NCBI GenBank assembly: GCA_031378125.1
Contig: JANNDW010000121.1
Span: forward strand, 1 to 9,053
Direction: 5' to 3'
From: LGRD01 sp031378125
GTDB taxonomy: Bacteria > Pseudomonadota > Gammaproteobacteria > Burkholderiales > Burkholderiaceae_C
Length of the DNA stretch: 9,053 nt
Shown: positions 6,995-9,053 of the stretch, piece by piece
How the letters are laid out: every line of letters starts with the position of its first letter
Numbering within the stretch: the stretch's first letter is position 1
Position numbers and translations under genes: made by a program
Notes under the pieces: model-generated
What the model saw: the letters and a program-made list of their open reading frames with translations, nothing else
Database searches by the model: none
Told to the model about the DNA's origin: nothing

Positions 6995-7122
6995 GGAGAA
7001 GAGCTCACTGGGACAGAGAAGGCCAGCATACCCGATGGTCCGCGCCAACCCGGCCCGGCAGCTCGGGCGGCGCCGGCCGTCAGGATGATGGCGAGCGCAT
7101 TGATGAGTTGCCGGTTGTTCAT
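6991..7122 (-). CDS. Small ORF (43 aa) with a signal-peptide-like start, coupled to the kinase gene
   Basis: The ORF starts at ATG 7122 with a good ribosome site (AAGGA, 7 nt upstream). It encodes MNNRQLINALAIILTAGAAR followed by AAGPGWRGPSG and ends in VPVSSSP. The first 22 residues read like a Sec signal peptide (polar start, hydrophobic core, Ala-rich end); the remaining 21 show no domain. Its TGA overlaps the kinase ATG (ATGA, 6991-6994), and the kinase has no Shine-Dalgarno of its own. It could be a short secreted peptide, a coupling leader, or the stub of a longer exported protein whose body was lost. It follows the EF-hand gene by 29 nt. I do not recognise it. Confidence 0.5.
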   Translation of the reverse strand: MNNRQLINALAIILTAGAARAAGPGWRGPSGMLAFSVPVSSSP

Positions 7123-7151
7123 GATGCTGTCCTTGAAAGTGTGGCTGAACC

Positions 7152-7442
7152 TCAGCGGGCAGCGGGCTCGTCGAGGGTGCGGCCGAGGATCTTCTCGACC
7201 TCCTTGATCTGCTCGGCGCTCATCTTGCCGCCCTTGAGCTTGATCTCGATGGAATGCATGTCCCAGCGCTTGGCGACCATCGCCAGGAACTCGCCCTTCG
7301 AGACCATGCCATCGTTGCTGCGGTCCATCTGGCGCATCTCGAACCGGCGCGAATAGATGTCGCCTTCGGTAAGCGCCGCGGTGCCGGCGGCGGCCATCGC
7401 GATGCCAAGCGCTACGCTGCGGACCAGGCTTGTGGGCTTCAT
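7152..7442 (-). CDS. Small exported protein with a single EF-hand calcium-binding loop
   Basis: The 96-residue protein has a probable Sec signal peptide (MKPTSLVRS, hydrophobic VALGIAMAAA, cleavage near GTAA). It also has one canonical EF-hand loop of 12 residues, DRSNDGMVSKGE, with acidic or polar ligands at positions 1, 3, 5, 9 and 12, flanked by helices RRFEMRQM and FLAMVAKRW. The tail (MSAEQIKEVEKILGR) forms another helix without a loop. The protein would be periplasmic or secreted and bind Ca2+. A single EF-hand usually pairs with a second one, so dimerisation is possible. ATG 7442 is chosen because GGGGGA lies 6 nt before it and the signal peptide begins there; an in-frame ATG at 7466 would add 8 polar residues. 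The partner and role are unknown. Confidence 0.82.
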   Translation of the reverse strand: MKPTSLVRSVALGIAMAAAGTAALTEGDIYSRRFEMRQMDRSNDGMVSKGEFLAMVAKRWDMHSIEIKLKGGKMSAEQIKEVEKILGRTLDEPAAR

Positions 7443-7522
7443 GTTGATCCCCCGTGTGGGGTGCACTCGGGCACGCTGTGGGGGTTTGAATCACTGGGTC
7501 GACGGCAGCGGGGATCGCTTAC

Positions 7523-7536
7523 CCGCGGGCCCGCGG
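7523..7536. repeat. Perfect 14-bp GC palindrome
   Basis: CCGCGGGCCCGCGG equals its own reverse complement and has no spacer. It lies in the divergent intergenic region, 81 nt upstream of the EF-hand start. It could be a regulator site or could arise by chance in such GC-rich DNA. Confidence 0.5.
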
Positions 7537-7718
7537 CGGCCCGGTCTCGGACATCGGCCAGCCGCGGCGAAGCACCTTCTCGGGCTCGACACTCGGACTC
7601 GACAAGCAGATATTGTTGTTTGACTCGTTTACCATGTTCCAGCGGTGCCTGTGCGCACGCGCCACCTTCCCCATTCGCGCGAGCTTGTCGCCGCGCGCCA
7701 AGCCTGCAAAATCTGATC

Positions 7719-7723
7719 AGGAG
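7719..7723 (+). promoter_or_regulatory. Ribosome binding site of the pullulanase gene
   Basis: AGGAG lies 8 nt before ATG 7732 and supports that start. Confidence 0.75.
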
Positions 7724-7731
7724 AAGCGATC

Positions 7732-9053
7732 ATGGGACGTTCAATCCGTGCTGTTGGTGCCGCGTTGTCGCTGGCCTTGACGGCCTTGTTGTCGGCCTGC
7801 GGAGGGGGTGGCACCGCAGCGCCGAATGCCGCACCCGATGCGCAGGCCCAGTCGTTCGCGCAGCAGCGAACGAACTCGATCGATATGTGCGATGCGGCAA
7901 GCCACCAGACCTTGCTGGCGGCGGTCCCGGCGGCCGGCGGGGGCGCAGGGGGAGGTGACGCAAGCTCGCTGACCGTGCACTACCGGCGCCTGGCCGGCGA
8001 CTACGCAGGCTGGCAGATCCACACCTTCGGCGCCGCCAAGGACCCGGGCTACAACAACGGCTGGAACGCCATCGGCGCGGACGCGTTCGGCGTGATCTAC
8101 GACGTGCCGCTGAACGCGCCGTCGGGCAATGTCGGCTACCTGTTCCACAAGGGTGACACCAAGGACCATGGCGGGGCCGACCAGAGCTACACGCTGAAGG
8201 CCGGCGCCAATGTGTTCTGGCGCATCGAAGGTGATCCCGCCACTTACGCCAGCGACCCGCTGAACGTGAGCGTGCCCGACCTCAAAGCCGTGCGGGTGCA
8301 CTACAAGCGCTACGACGCCGACTACGCCAAATGGGGTGTGCACATCTGGCCCGCCAGCGGCATCGACGTGGCCGGGCTGAAGCCGGGCACCGTGATCGAT
8401 CAATGGCCGGCGCCGGTGCCGTTCAGCGGCTTCAACAACTTCGTCGGCAACCCCGGCGAGGTGGTGTTCGACATCCCGGTGCTCAACCCGAAAGACGACC
8501 CGACGCGCAAGACGCTGGAGTTCATCATCCACGGGTTCCCGCCGAACTCGGACAACAAGGACGGGCGCAACGACAACATCAAGGTCAGCTACTCGGCGCT
8601 GAGCATCACCAACCAGGTCGGCGAGATCTGGCTGGTGCAGGAAGACCCGGCGACCTACACCTCGCGGCCTGACCTGCGCATCGCGTCCACCACCGACGCC
8701 AGGGCCTATTGGCTCGACCGCCAACTGGTCAAGTGGCCCAAGGCCGACACCACCGGTGTGTTCAAGCTTTACCACTCGGCCACCGGCCAGATCGTTGCCG
8801 CCAAAGACGCGCCGGTCAGCGGCGCCGACGGCTCGGTGGCGCTGGAGGTGTTCAGCGGTGCGGTGCCGGCCGCGGCGGCCGAACGCTTCAAGTACGTGGG
8901 CGCTGGTGTCGTGCTCGGCGTCAAGGGCGCCGATCGCAGCCGCCTGCGCGAGCTGCACAAGAGCCAGCTGGTGCTGGTGCAGCAAGATGCCGCCGGCAAG
9001 GTGCAGAACGCGACGACCGCGCAAATTGCCGGAGCGCTCGACGAGCTGTTCGC
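7732..9053 (+). CDS. N-terminal part of a lipoprotein pullulanase-type alpha-1,6-glucosidase (3' end outside the window)
   Basis: The first 440 codons are present, and the frame is open to the right edge. Residues 1-23 are a lipoprotein signal peptide with lipobox LLSAC (C23), so the mature protein should be membrane-anchored or later released, as in Klebsiella PulA. After a Gly/Ala-rich linker come two CBM41-like alpha-glucan-binding modules. Each begins VHY-R...DY..W..H: LTVHYRRLAGDYAGWQIHTF at 80-99 and VRVHYKRYDADYAKWGVHIW at 187-206. Each ends in an E-DPATY segment (166-172 and 304-309). From about 317 the TDARAYWLDRQLVKWP block (321-336) and the following LYHSATGQI are typical of the pullulanase N-terminal domain before the GH13 barrel. 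The catalytic barrel is not in the window, so activity is inferred. The enzyme would cleave alpha-1,6 branches in pullulan, starch or glycogen-like glucans outside the cytoplasm. It is transcribed divergently from the EF-hand gene. Confidence 0.88.
   Translation, partial: MGRSIRAVGAALSLALTALLSACGGGGTAAPNAAPDAQAQSFAQQRTNSIDMCDAASHQTLLAAVPAAGGGAGGGDASSLTVHYRRLAGDYAGWQIHTFGAAKDPGYNNGWNAIGADAFGVIYDVPLNAPSGNVGYLFHKGDTKDHGGADQSYTLKAGANVFWRIEGDPATYASDPLNVSVPDLKAVRVHYKRYDADYAKWGVHIWPASGIDVAGLKPGTVIDQWPAPVPFSGFNNFVGNPGEVVFDIPVLNPKDDPTRKTLEFIIHGFPPNSDNKDGRNDNIKVSYSALSITNQVGEIWLVQEDPATYTSRPDLRIASTTDARAYWLDRQLVKWPKADTTGVFKLYHSATGQIVAAKDAPVSGADGSVALEVFSGAVPAAAAERFKYVGAGVVLGVKGADRSRLRELHKSQLVLVQQDAAGKVQNATTAQIAGALDELF

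Larger units (their letters stand above)
7443..7731. other. Divergent intergenic region between the EF-hand and pullulanase genes
   Basis: This 289-bp stretch should hold both promoters. It is very GC-rich except for a more AT-rich patch at about 7608-7640, where promoter elements would be expected (for example TTGACT at 7620-7625), but I find no convincing -10. A 60-codon minus-strand frame (7701-7519) has no recognisable domain and no good ribosome site; I treat it as non-coding. Confidence 0.4.

Noticed and set aside
6074..7207. 377-codon plus-strand frame opposite the adenosine kinase
   Set aside because: It is a shadow frame running across the kinase, the small ORF and part of the EF-hand gene; no domain was found.
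7519..7701. 60-codon minus-strand frame in the divergent intergenic region
   Set aside because: It has no domain, no signal and no ribosome site, and it includes the GC palindrome; probably chance.
7741..9024. 427-codon minus-strand open frame opposite the pullulanase gene
   Set aside because: It is a GC-rich antisense shadow with His/Arg/Val-rich low-information sequence and no domain. The plus-strand frame has a lipobox and CBM41 motifs.

Overview
The window is GC-rich and densely packed, and looks like chromosomal DNA of a betaproteobacterium, probably Burkholderiales. This rests on the style of the AcuI-type reductase, the adenosine kinase and the GFA protein, and on base composition; no phylogenetic marker is present, so it is inference. 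By hand count bases 5101-5160 are about 83% GC, while bases 3121-3240, inside the methyltransferase gene, are about 50%.

Layout, left to right: the 3' end of an unrecognised gene (1-140, +); a GFA/CENP-V-type zinc protein (425-784, +); then a minus-strand block read right to left. That block holds a small secreted EF-hand protein (7442-7152), a 43-codon small ORF (7122-6991), an adenosine-kinase-like PfkB enzyme (6994-6053), ribokinase (5993-5046), nucleoside hydrolase (2892-1945) and an AcuI-type acrylyl-CoA reductase (1921-929). At the right edge, divergent from the EF-hand gene, is the N-terminal part of a lipoprotein pullulanase with two CBM41-like modules (7732-9053, +, cut by the window).

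The nucleoside hydrolase, ribokinase and adenosine kinase form a purine nucleoside salvage set. The hydrolase releases base and ribose, ribokinase traps ribose as ribose-5-phosphate, and adenosine kinase recovers adenosine directly.

A lower-GC restriction-modification module (2927-4919) splits this set between ribokinase and nucleoside hydrolase. It has a PvuII-like N4-cytosine/N6-adenine methyltransferase on the minus strand. Divergent from it is a two-gene operon of a 73-aa excisionase/MerR-like helix-turn-helix protein and a 246-aa protein with a probable PD-(D/E)xK core in the variant D...QxK form. The layout mirrors PvuII (M divergent from C-R), but the small regulator is not the usual Xre-type C protein and the nuclease does not resemble R.PvuII. 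The 63-bp intergenic region carries a perfect inverted repeat (CATTGTA-N14-TACAATG) that overlaps the predicted methyltransferase promoter and the start codon of the helix-turn-helix gene. This module is the most interesting part of the window.
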